From Nocardia acididurans (lineage in GTDB: Bacteria > Actinomycetota > Actinomycetes > Mycobacteriales > Mycobacteriaceae): 64,000 bases of DNA. Positions 18,130 to 25,500 of this stretch are shown in pieces. The notes under the pieces were generated by a model. That model was not told where the DNA came from, did no database searches, and was given only the letters and a program-made list of their open reading frames with translations. The position numbers and the translations under genes were made by a program. The stretch spans positions 1 to 64,000 of the forward strand of contig NZ_JAERRJ010000015.1 of NCBI RefSeq assembly GCF_016741815.1, written 5' to 3'. The stretch's first letter is position 1; every line of letters begins with the position of its first letter.

Positions 18130-19131
18130 ATGAACCACGCCGACTCCATCGTTCTCGGTGCCGCCGGATTCATCGGCCGCTCGGTCGTCGCCGAACTGCT
18201 GCGCGACGGACGCGCTGTCGTCGCCGGTGTACGCGCCGGTGGCCGTGACCGCCTGGAGTCCTGGCTCGCCGACCAGGGCGTCGACCGGACCCGGCTGCAC
18301 ATCGAAATCGTCGACATCGCACAGCCGAACCTCGGGCTGACAGCGGAATTCGACGGCATCCGCGATGTGTACAACGCCGCCGCTCTCATGCGCTTCGGCC
18401 TCGACGCGGCGCAAGCGCGCCGGGTCAATCTCACCGGTGCGCTCGAAGTCGTGCGGTGGGCGAGCCGCCAACCCGAACTGCGCAGGCTCGTGCACATCAC
18501 CGGATACCGCTCCACCGTCGACGACGGCCTCGAGGGCGACTACCGCAATGGCGCGTACGGCGCTTCCAAGGTCGAGGCCGACGCGGCGGTCCGTGCGCTG
18601 GCCGCGGAACTCGGCGTCCCGCTGACCATCGCGAACCCGGCCTCGGTGATCGGGCCGGGGCAGTACTTCGGGCTGTCGGATCTCCTCCACAATCTGTGGC
18701 TGCGCAAGCTGCCGGTCCTGCCCGGCAATCGGGACACCTTCGTCCCCGTCGTCGGAATCGACTATGTGGCACGGTTTCTGGCGCGCGTCACGGCGCTGCC
18801 TGGGACCGCCGGGCAGGCGTACACCCTGCTCGACCCGGCGACCCCGAATCTGCCCGAGCTGATCCGGCTGGTCGCGGCGCATCTGGGTGTTCCCGCTCCG
18901 CGACTCACGGTGCCGGTGTCGATCATTCGCGTGCTGCCCCGTGCGGTGACCAAGGCGGATCCGGAATCGCTGGTCTTCCTGGCCGGTGACCGTTACGACA
19001 CCTCGGCGGCCGATGCGGTGGCCGCCGAGGTGGGCGTCGCGCACGAACCGGTCGGAGATCTGTTGCGTGCCTACGCCGATGGCATCGTCGCCACCCGCAA
19101 CGGCACTGTCGCCGAACGGTCAGTCGTCTAG
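18130..19131 (+). CDS. Extended SDR / NAD(P)-binding epimerase-like protein
   Basis: 333 residues. N-terminal nucleotide-binding motif VLGAAGFIGRSV (GxxGxxG type), then NAAAL, the active-site YGASK (about 141-145) and NPASVIGPG, which is typical of extended SDRs acting on nucleotide sugars, lipids or aldehydes. AGTAGGGA precedes the ATG. It carries the same upstream operator as the TetR gene just before it, so it is probably the regulated enzyme of that pair, perhaps detoxifying the TetR ligand. The substrate is unknown. Confidence 0.88.
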   Translation: MNHADSIVLGAAGFIGRSVVAELLRDGRAVVAGVRAGGRDRLESWLADQGVDRTRLHIEIVDIAQPNLGLTAEFDGIRDVYNAAALMRFGLDAAQARRVNLTGALEVVRWASRQPELRRLVHITGYRSTVDDGLEGDYRNGAYGASKVEADAAVRALAAELGVPLTIANPASVIGPGQYFGLSDLLHNLWLRKLPVLPGNRDTFVPVVGIDYVARFLARVTALPGTAGQAYTLLDPATPNLPELIRLVAAHLGVPAPRLTVPVSIIRVLPRAVTKADPESLVFLAGDRYDTSAADAVAAEVGVAHEPVGDLLRAYADGIVATRNGTVAERSVV

Positions 19132-19161
19132 GCAGCCGAATTGCCTCGGCTGCACGGGTTT

Positions 19162-19713
19162 TCAGGGCAGCAGTTCGGTGACCAGTTCGACGGCCTCCGC
19201 CAGCTCGCGGCGGTTCTGATGGCGGCTGAAGTGAATGCCGTCCGGGGTGACCACCGATTTCGCGCCCAGGTGGGTGGTGAAGAGCCGGACATGGTCCAGC
19301 GGATCGGGGGTCAGCACCGGATCGTCGATGGCCACCAGGACTCGGAACTGCTTGGCGGCGTTGCGGATTCGCTCCCAGTCGAAGCCGCCGTCGAAGAAGC
19401 CGGCGAGCTGGTCGTAGCCGACCTCGTGCGCCATGGAGGCGACCAGGACCACGCCCGCGAAGGGTTCGCCCTCGTGGCGCTGGAGGAGGCGGAGCAGGTT
19501 GACCCCGCCGAGGCTGTGGCCCACCAGGACGGTGTCGGCGGGGTCGGTGATCTGCTCGGCGACCGCGCGCAGCCACGGTTCCGGCTGCGGCGCTTCGGGA
19601 TCGGGCATCTGGGGAGTGCGGACGTCGTGGTTGTTCAGGGTGGCGGCGAGGTGGTCGTACCAGGCCTGATCGGGGCTGCTGGCGAATTCGTGGGAGATGA
19701 CGACGGTGCTCAT
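19162..19713 (-). CDS. Alpha/beta hydrolase (RBBP9/YdeN-like)
   Basis: 183 residues from the ATG at 19711-19713; GGAG lies 8 bases upstream, while a GTG three codons earlier would use part of that site. The nucleophile elbow is VGHSLGG, an acid lies in VLVAIDDPVLTPD, and the catalytic His in DGIHFSRH completes a Ser-Asp-His triad. The size fits the small RBBP9/YdeN serine hydrolases. It is divergent from a TetR gene, with a short palindrome in the shared 65-bp intergenic region, so that regulator probably controls it. Confidence 0.87.
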   Translation of the reverse strand: MSTVVISHEFASSPDQAWYDHLAATLNNHDVRTPQMPDPEAPQPEPWLRAVAEQITDPADTVLVGHSLGGVNLLRLLQRHEGEPFAGVVLVASMAHEVGYDQLAGFFDGGFDWERIRNAAKQFRVLVAIDDPVLTPDPLDHVRLFTTHLGAKSVVTPDGIHFSRHQNRRELAEAVELVTELLP

Positions 19714-19734
19714 GAACTGCACTCCAAACCGATT

Positions 19735-19751
19735 CGATACGTTGCGTTTCG
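19735..19751. promoter_or_regulatory. Imperfect palindrome, likely TetR operator
   Basis: CGATACG-TTG-CGTTTCG: 6 of 7 arm positions pair. It overlaps the expected -35 region of the divergent tetR, whose -10 TAGGGT lies at 19766-19771, and lies just upstream of the hydrolase gene. Confidence 0.55.
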
Positions 19752-19778
19752 ATTGAAAAATAGGCTAGGGTCGTCGAC

Positions 19779-20369
19779 ATGTCAAGCGAGCGCCGGGGCG
19801 GCCGGATTCGTAGCGCGGACGCGCATGACGCGGTCCTCGCCGCGGCCGCCGAACTGCTGGAGGAGCACGGGTACCGCGATCTGACCATCGAGAAGATCGC
19901 CGCGCGCTCCGGGGTCGCCAAGTCCACCATCTACCGGTGGTGGCGGTCCCGGCCCGAACTCGTCATGGAGGCGTACGCGCGCGCCGTCGCCCAGCGCATG
20001 CCCGAACCCGATACCGGTTCCGTCGCAGGCGATCTCACCGAGTTCGTCACCCGGCTCTACAGTGTCGTCGACCACCCCGTGCGGGTGCGCTCACTGCGCG
20101 GCATGATGGCCGACGCCCAACTCGACCCGGAGTTCCGCACGGCCTTCCGCGGCTGGGTGGACACCCGCCGTGCGGTCGTGGCGGACCTGCTGCGCCGTGG
20201 CCTGGACAGGGGTGAACTCGCCGCCGATCTCGACCTGGATCATGCGATCGACCTGGTCTTCGGCCCGTTCTGGTACCGCCTGCTCACCGATCACGCACCG
20301 CTGCGCCCGGACGAGGCCGGCGGCCATGTCCGCCGCCTGCTGGCGGGGCTGCGCACTCCACTGGGCTGA
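19779..20369 (+). CDS. TetR/AcrR-family regulator
   Basis: 196 residues. The helix-turn-helix is EKIAARSGVAKSTIYRWW with the recognition helix KSTIYRWW; the C-terminal part matches the common TetR_C type with FGPFWYRLLTDHAPL. A -10 box TAGGGT ends 7 bases before the ATG, so the transcript should be leaderless. It is divergent from the alpha/beta hydrolase, with one palindrome between them, which suggests autoregulation and control of the hydrolase. Confidence 0.9.
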   Translation: MSSERRGGRIRSADAHDAVLAAAAELLEEHGYRDLTIEKIAARSGVAKSTIYRWWRSRPELVMEAYARAVAQRMPEPDTGSVAGDLTEFVTRLYSVVDHPVRVRSLRGMMADAQLDPEFRTAFRGWVDTRRAVVADLLRRGLDRGELAADLDLDHAIDLVFGPFWYRLLTDHAPLRPDEAGGHVRRLLAGLRTPLG

Positions 20370-20403
20370 TGCCGGCGGGCTGCCCGGCGGTCGAATACCG
20401 TTG

Positions 20404-20913
20404 TCAGCGGCGGGCTTTGGGGTCGGCGGGGGAGTACTGGTATTTGCCGCGGTCGAGTTTCTGGATATTGCTGTCCTCGCGCAATGCCATTCGGCCGAGG
20501 GCGACCTTGACGTGGTGGCGGTCGCTGGCGCCGACCGGCATCCCGCGCTGCTGCAGGGCGGTGGCGACGCTGGTGGGAGTCCAGGTCTGGCCGGGGTTCT
20601 CGGCCATGATCTCGGCGACGGCCTGGGGGATGGAGGTGCCGCGGCGTGGCGGGGTGGCTGCCGGGGATGCGGCGGGCGTGGGTAGCGAGTCCTCTTGTAG
20701 CTGTTCGTAGCGGGCGGTGCTGAGCCAGTCGGCCACGGTGGTGAACTTGGCGCAGGCGTCGTACAGCTCGGGGTCGGGGGTTCGGATATCGCCGAGGTTG
20801 TACATGGTCTGGTAGTAGCGGCCGATGTGGGTGAGCAGATCCACTACCTGTTTACCCGCTTCGGCGACGATCGCCTCGCTGGTGCGACCGGTGTTCGACG
20901 GTTCCACGCCCAC
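20404..20913 (-). CDS. Unknown protein with C-terminal winged-helix-like region
   Basis: 169 residues from the GTG at 20911-20913, preferred because AGGAAGGGA lies about 10 bases upstream; an in-frame ATG at 20937 would place that site inside the gene. The N-terminal half is helical (EAIVAEAGKQVVDLLTHIG), then a Pro/Thr linker, then IPQAVAEIMAENPGQTW and VKVALGRMALRED, which read like a winged-helix DNA-binding domain ending in a YQYSPAD wing. No family name is recognised. It may be a regulator. It lies alone between a TetR and a MarR gene. Confidence 0.65.
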   Translation of the reverse strand: MGVEPSNTGRTSEAIVAEAGKQVVDLLTHIGRYYQTMYNLGDIRTPDPELYDACAKFTTVADWLSTARYEQLQEDSLPTPAASPAATPPRRGTSIPQAVAEIMAENPGQTWTPTSVATALQQRGMPVGASDRHHVKVALGRMALREDSNIQKLDRGKYQYSPADPKARR

Positions 20914-21015
20914 GCTGAATGTTCCCTTCCTCGTCATGGATCGGCACATTTACGGCACATGGGAACACATGGTGTGCCCTCCGCGGCGGGAGGCACGCCG
21001 ACTCCGGTCGCGGTA

Positions 21016-21495
21016 TCAGCTCTCGGGCGTGGAGATGGTCGCTTGGTAGTCGGCGACGAATCTGGTTAGCAACCGCGCGAATTCACGGCGATCCGCCTCG
21101 CTCCACGCCGCGGTGGTGCGCGCGAAGACCGCTTGCCGGATCGCATGCGCCTGCGCGAGTGCCGTTCGCGCGCTCGTGGTGAGGTGCAGCAGCACCCGCC
21201 GGGCATCGGTCTGATCGGCGCGCCGCTCCAGCAGCCCCTCGGCGACCGCGCGCGACACCAGCCGGCTCGCGCGCGGCTGATCCACATCCAGCGCGCCCGC
21301 GATATCGGTGACGGTGACCTCGCCGTCCCGGGCTTCCACGACATCGAGCACGGTGAACAGCGTCGGGTCCAGAGCGGGCCCGCTGCCGCGCGCGCCCAGC
21401 CGACTGAGCGTGCGGCGGGTCTGACTGCGCCGGATCGCCACCATGGCCTGCTCGATGGCGATTACCGCGGGGTCGCTGGCTTCCACCCTTGCCAT
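21016..21495 (-). CDS. MarR-family regulator
   Basis: 159 residues from ATG 21493-21495 (MARVEASDP). The winged helix is VTVTDIAGALDVDQPRASRLV, the recognition helix PRASRLVSRAV, and the wing RRADQTDARRV with the conserved D-x-R. A 34-bp imperfect palindrome lies 10 bases upstream, probably its operator. The gene that should be divergent from it is reduced to a short remnant, so this regulator may have lost its usual target. Confidence 0.88.
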   Translation of the reverse strand: MARVEASDPAVIAIEQAMVAIRRSQTRRTLSRLGARGSGPALDPTLFTVLDVVEARDGEVTVTDIAGALDVDQPRASRLVSRAVAEGLLERRADQTDARRVLLHLTTSARTALAQAHAIRQAVFARTTAAWSEADRREFARLLTRFVADYQATISTPES

Positions 21496-21505
21496 GGTAC
21501 GTGAG

Positions 21506-21539
21506 CTTGCTAAAGTACATATCCATGTCATTTGGCAAG
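21506..21539. promoter_or_regulatory. 34-bp imperfect palindrome, likely MarR operator
   Basis: Outer arms CTTGCTAAA and TTTGGCAAG pair at 8 of 9 positions; the inner arms ACAT and ATGT also pair. It lies between the MarR start codon (21495) and the start of a truncated divergent ORF (21555). Confidence 0.6.
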
Positions 21540-21554
21540 TAATGGAATCGGATC

Positions 21555-21629
21555 ATGACCACATCGCATGCCGAGAAGCTGCTCGGCGTGGCAGGGACTG
21601 TCAGAGCCCGCGCACCGCGAAGACGGTGA
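21555..21629 (+). pseudogene. Remnant of a truncated gene divergent from marR
   Basis: An ORF of 24 codons begins MTTSHAEKLLGVAGTV, which looks like a normal N-terminus, then runs into the antisense of the SMP-30-like gene (which ends at 21601) and stops. The placement next to a MarR operator suggests the original target gene, now amputated by a deletion that brought the next gene close. The identity of the lost gene cannot be read from this piece. Confidence 0.35.
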
Positions 21630-22602
21630 AGGGGTCCACCGGGGTGCCCTCGCCCATCGGCCCGCCACGGTCGAACTGCGAGCTGACGACGAGCATCTGA
21701 TCGCCGTCGTGTGCGACGGTCGTCGGGATGCGTAGGATCTCGTCGGTGAGGCGGTTGCGGAGTTCGGCGGTCGTGCCGTTCGCGCCGATGCTCCAGCGGC
21801 TGAGGCTGTTCGAGCGGTTGTGCACGACCCACAGCGTGTCGCCGAGCAACTCCATGCCGTCGCCGTCGATCATGTCCCCGCCGCGCAGGTCTACTCGCGC
21901 GATTCCCGGGGCATCGGCGATCTCGACCCGGTAGAGACCGCCGCCCGCCATATCGACCGTCAGGAGATAGCGGCCCGCCGGATCCGCCACGATCCCGTTG
22001 AGCAGCATCGGTGTGCTGTTACCCGGTGTGGTCGCGGTCGTCAGATCGGCGTAGACGGGCAGCGTCTCGCGCCCGCCCCGCGCGGCCGCGCCGTCGAACA
22101 GTTCCGGTGTCACCCGATAGATGACGGGTCGCACGCTGTCGGTGAGGTACGCGCTGCCGTCCGGGGTGAACGCGAGATCGTTCAGGAAGGGCTGATCCTG
22201 TCGCGGTGCGTCGAATCGTGCCACCGGCGCGCGAGTTCCGGTGTCGTACACCGTGACTCCGGTCGTATGGTCGATGACCCACAGCCGCCCGCGGGAATCC
22301 ACGCGCAGCCCGTTGGCGGTGTGCCGCCCGTCCGTGCCCGCGGGCAGGAAGATCTCGGCGCGGGCGCGGCCGGCCGGTCGCCGATAGATCGCGCCGGTGG
22401 TGAACGAACCCACGTACACGTCCCCGTTGCGCGCGTCGACCGCGATCCCTTCGGGATAGGCGCGCTGCTCCGGGAGATCGAACGCCGGGCTGATCTGCGC
22501 GCGCGACGTCGAATCATCCTGTGCCGCAGGTGTATCGGAGCATCCGCTCAACGCCAGTGTCGCGGCCAGTGCGCTCACCGCCACTCGATTCCGGGTGCGC
22601 AC
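21601..22602 (-). CDS. SMP-30/gluconolactonase-like beta-propeller lipoprotein
   Basis: 333 residues from the GTG at 22600-22602; CAGGAGA lies 6-7 bases upstream. A signal peptide with lipobox ALSGC makes it a membrane-anchored exported protein. The mature part has propeller blades of the SMP-30/NHL style: PEGIAVDARNGDVYVGS, ANGLRVDSRGRLWVID, LNDLAFTPDGSAYLTD and LNGIVADPAGRYLLTVD, ending FTVFAVRGL. It could be a lactonase-type hydrolase or a binding protein. It is divergent from a second MarR gene, with a 14-bp palindrome in between. Confidence 0.87.
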   Translation of the reverse strand: MRTRNRVAVSALAATLALSGCSDTPAAQDDSTSRAQISPAFDLPEQRAYPEGIAVDARNGDVYVGSFTTGAIYRRPAGRARAEIFLPAGTDGRHTANGLRVDSRGRLWVIDHTTGVTVYDTGTRAPVARFDAPRQDQPFLNDLAFTPDGSAYLTDSVRPVIYRVTPELFDGAAARGGRETLPVYADLTTATTPGNSTPMLLNGIVADPAGRYLLTVDMAGGGLYRVEIADAPGIARVDLRGGDMIDGDGMELLGDTLWVVHNRSNSLSRWSIGANGTTAELRNRLTDEILRIPTTVAHDGDQMLVVSSQFDRGGPMGEGTPVDPFTVFAVRGL

Positions 22603-22660
22603 AATGGTCTCCTGTCCTCGCCTCGTGTGAGGCCATCTCATCGAACGATGGCTAACGTAG

Positions 22661-22674
22661 ATTAGAGTTCTAAT
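22661..22674. promoter_or_regulatory. Perfect palindrome ATTAGA-GT-TCTAAT, likely MarR operator
   Basis: The 6-bp arms pair perfectly. The site lies between the divergent SMP-30-like gene (start 22602) and the marR gene (start 22721), in a locally AT-rich stretch. This position fits repression of both genes by the MarR protein. Confidence 0.55.
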
Positions 22675-22720
22675 AGCTGTCAATGTACGAACCACTGAAA
22701 GGGTCATTTACGATGCCCGC

Positions 22721-23164
22721 ATGACGTCGATGCCCGCCGAGGAACGTCTCGGTGCCTACATCAAGCGCGCCGAACAGGCCCTGCAGGCCACCAAGACGGC
22801 CGTGCTCAAGCCGGCGGGCGTCACGGTGCCGCAGTACGCCGCGCTGCTGGTGCTCAGCGAGAACGCCGGCATCAACGCGGCGGCGCTGGCCCGGCAGTGC
22901 GGGGTCACGCCGCCTACCATGAACACCATCCTGGCTAATCTGAACGATCGCGGCCTGATCGAGCGCACCCCGCACGCCTGGCATCGCAATGTGCTGGAGA
23001 CCCGGCTCACCGAGGCCGGGCGCAAGGTGCTGCGGCAGGCCGACGTCGCCGCGGTCCGCGTCGAGCGCGCGGTGGCGGCGGAATTCACCGATCAGGAGCG
23101 ACAGGCGCTGATGGCCATGCTGGAACGGGCCGCCGCGGTGTTCGAGGCGCAGCGGCCCGGCTGA
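22721..23164 (+). CDS. MarR-family regulator
   Basis: 147 residues. The winged helix is INAAALARQCGVTPPTMNTI with recognition helix TPPTMNTILANL; the wing is RTPHAWHRNVLETRLT, where the usual D-x-R is replaced by W-H-R-N. A TACGAT box at 22709-22714 ends 6 bases before the ATG, so the transcript is predicted leaderless. It is divergent from the propeller lipoprotein and convergent with the next gene, whose stop codon directly abuts its own. Confidence 0.88.
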   Translation: MTSMPAEERLGAYIKRAEQALQATKTAVLKPAGVTVPQYAALLVLSENAGINAAALARQCGVTPPTMNTILANLNDRGLIERTPHAWHRNVLETRLTEAGRKVLRQADVAAVRVERAVAAEFTDQERQALMAMLERAAAVFEAQRPG

Positions 23165-24559
23165 TCACTTCTCCGGCTTGAACACGAACAGTTCGCCGAT
23201 GCGCGTGGCCACCACGACCTCGCCCTCCGCGCCGATGGAGGTGCCGACGGTGGTGCCCTCGGCGTCGGGCAGCTCATCGGAGTCGACGGTCGCGCCGGTG
23301 GCGGTGTCGAAGGTGACCAGGGTCAGGCCGGTGCCGATCGGGGCGACCGTGTAGCCGGTGCCGCCCGAGGTCTGCACGGGCCGCCCGCGCAGTCCGAGAT
23401 CCTTACGCTCCCAGACGATTTCGGCGCTGTCACCCTGGTCGCGCAGGGCCAGCAGATGCCCCTCGTCGCCGGAGGGGATGAGCAGGCCGTCCGAGATCGA
23501 GATGCCGCCGCGCACCGGGAAACCCAGATCCTGAACCCATTTGGTGCGCCCGTCGGCGGTATCGAGGGCGAGGAGCCGATTCTCGTTGTCGCCCACGTAC
23601 ACCGTGGACCCGTCGGCCGACAGCGCCGGGCTCGCGCCGCTGCCGCCGTTGAGCAGCTCGGCACTCCACTCGCGGTGGATCTCCTTGCCGTCGTAGCGCA
23701 GCGCCTCCACCGAGGCCGCCCGCTGACCCGGCTGCCACACGGTGACGAAGAACCGCCCCGAGTCCCCGTCCACCGCGGACACATTCGCGACCGAGCACAG
23801 CGGCCCGCCCGTCGCGCAATCCTCCAGACCGGTGCCGTCCGCCGGACGCGCCAGGTTCGGGAACTTCAGGAAGTCGGGTTCGCCGAGCAACTGCACCGTG
23901 GAGACCTCACGGTGGCCGGTCTGGCGGCTGAGCACGTCCACCTGACCGAACTGGGTCACCGACAGCACGTTTCCGTCACCGGTGAACTGCACCGACACCG
24001 GCACGCCCGCGACCGGCGTGCGCCAGCGCGGCTGCCCGAGCGCGTTGAACGAGTACAGGCCGCCGTCATCGCCCACGTACACATTGGTCGTGCCGTCCAC
24101 GGCCGCGCCCGCCGCGATGGCGCTGGCCGCGCTCGAATTGCCGCCCGGACCCATGGGATTGCAGAACCGCTTACGCCCGTTCTCCATCTGGAAGGAGAAG
24201 ATGGCGCACGTCGGCGTGCGGCTGGTGACGAACATCTGCCCGTCCTCGCCCACCGTCACCGGCGCGCCGATCGGGCCGCCGATGGGCCGCGCCCAGCTCA
24301 GCGACAGATTGCGCGATCCGGTCACCGGGCTCGCACCGCTGTTGCGGGCATCGTGGAAGGCGGCGGGCCAACCCTTGCCGGGACCGACCCGGATATCGTC
24401 GACCGTGGTGCTGCCACAGGCGGTGAGGGTGAGCAGACCCGCGGCGGCCAGGGTCAGTGCACCGGCCTTCCCCCATGCGGGCGCGCGGTGTTCCGGTGCG
24501 GATCCACCGGTGCGCGGTCGCTGCTCGTCACGTCCGGTCTGCCGCCTGCCGCTTCGCAC
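23165..24559 (-). CDS. PQQ-like beta-propeller lipoprotein (Rv3035-like)
   Basis: 464 residues; GTG start with AGAAGGGA about 12 bases upstream. An Arg-rich N-terminus and a hydrophobic segment end in the lipobox LTLTAC, so it is exported and lipid-anchored. At least four propeller blades are visible, for example TNVYVGDDGGLYSFNALGQ, STVYVGDNENRLLALDTADG and GHLLALRDQGDSAEIVWE. Two Cys pairs (TCAIF with RFCNP; DCATG with PLCSV) could form disulfides outside the cell. It corresponds to Rv3035 beside the MGLP genes. Its function is unknown; a BamB-like scaffold or a sugar/lipid-binding role is possible. Confidence 0.85.
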   Translation of the reverse strand: MRSGRRQTGRDEQRPRTGGSAPEHRAPAWGKAGALTLAAAGLLTLTACGSTTVDDIRVGPGKGWPAAFHDARNSGASPVTGSRNLSLSWARPIGGPIGAPVTVGEDGQMFVTSRTPTCAIFSFQMENGRKRFCNPMGPGGNSSAASAIAAGAAVDGTTNVYVGDDGGLYSFNALGQPRWRTPVAGVPVSVQFTGDGNVLSVTQFGQVDVLSRQTGHREVSTVQLLGEPDFLKFPNLARPADGTGLEDCATGGPLCSVANVSAVDGDSGRFFVTVWQPGQRAASVEALRYDGKEIHREWSAELLNGGSGASPALSADGSTVYVGDNENRLLALDTADGRTKWVQDLGFPVRGGISISDGLLIPSGDEGHLLALRDQGDSAEIVWERKDLGLRGRPVQTSGGTGYTVAPIGTGLTLVTFDTATGATVDSDELPDAEGTTVGTSIGAEGEVVVATRIGELFVFKPEK

Positions 24560-24700
24560 CTTGCGGGTGTCCCTTCTGCCAGTACGGAGTCTGTTGTTCC
24601 CACTGCGGGCTGATGAGCCGGAGCACAGCCTACTTTCGTGCCTCCGGAAGGGGACCGATACCCTCGTCTAAACGGCCGATGGACATGTAGGAGCAAGTTC

Positions 24701-25447
24701 GTGACGAGCATGTGGGGCGCACCGCTGCGCTCGCGTTGGGCGGGTTCGCGTCGCCGGGATCCCGAGCAGGCGCGCTTTCTGACCGTGGCCTCCCTGAAAT
24801 GGGTGCTCGCCAATCGCGCCTACACGCCCTGGTATCTGGTGCGCTATTACCGGCTGTGGAAGTTCAAGATGGCCAACCCGCACATCGTGTTGCGCGGCAT
24901 GGTCTTCCTGGGCCGCAATGTGGAAATCCACGCCACCCCGGAATTGGCCCGCATGGAGATCGGCCGCTGGGTGCATATCGGCGACGGCAACGCCCTGCGC
25001 TGCCACGAGGGTTCGCTGCGCATCGGCGACAAAGTGGTGTTCGGCAAGGACAACGTGGTCAACACCTACATCGATATCGAGATCGGTGAATCCACGCTGG
25101 TGGCCGACTGGTGCTACATCTGCGACTTCGACCACGTCACCGATGACATCAACATGCCCATCAAGGATCAGGGCATCGTGAAGTCGCCGGTGCGGATCGG
25201 GCCGGACACCTGGATCGCCGCCAAGGTGACGGTGCTGCGCTCGACGCTGGTCGGCCGGGGCTGCGTACTCGGTGCGCACGCCGTGGTGAAGGGCGAGATC
25301 CCGGACTACAGCATTGCCGTCGGCGCGCCCGCCAAGGTCGTGAAGAACCGCAAGGACGCCTGGGACGCGGCCGCCGAGAAGCGGGCCGAATACCTTGCCG
25401 CGCTGGCGGATATCGAGCGCAAGAAGAACGGCGCCGTCGCGTCCTGA
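24701..25447 (+). CDS. Hexapeptide (LbH) acyltransferase (Rv3034c-like)
   Basis: 248 residues from GTG 24701, set by AGGAG at 24689-24693 with 7-base spacing. A basic N-terminus is followed by a left-handed beta-helix from about residue 70: repeated hexapeptides such as VEIHAT, IGRWVHIGDG, IGDKVVFG, VRIGPDTWIAAKVTV and IAVGAPAKVVK. The likely catalytic His is in CDFDHVTDD. It is the positional equivalent of Rv3034c, proposed to acylate MGLP in mycobacteria; that role here is inferred. It is divergent from the propeller gene. Confidence 0.88.
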   Translation: MTSMWGAPLRSRWAGSRRRDPEQARFLTVASLKWVLANRAYTPWYLVRYYRLWKFKMANPHIVLRGMVFLGRNVEIHATPELARMEIGRWVHIGDGNALRCHEGSLRIGDKVVFGKDNVVNTYIDIEIGESTLVADWCYICDFDHVTDDINMPIKDQGIVKSPVRIGPDTWIAAKVTVLRSTLVGRGCVLGAHAVVKGEIPDYSIAVGAPAKVVKNRKDAWDAAAEKRAEYLAALADIERKKNGAVAS

Positions 25448-25500
25448 GCGCTGGTAGTGTCCGGCGCGATTGATACGCCGCGTCGAGAGGTCCGCCGGGC

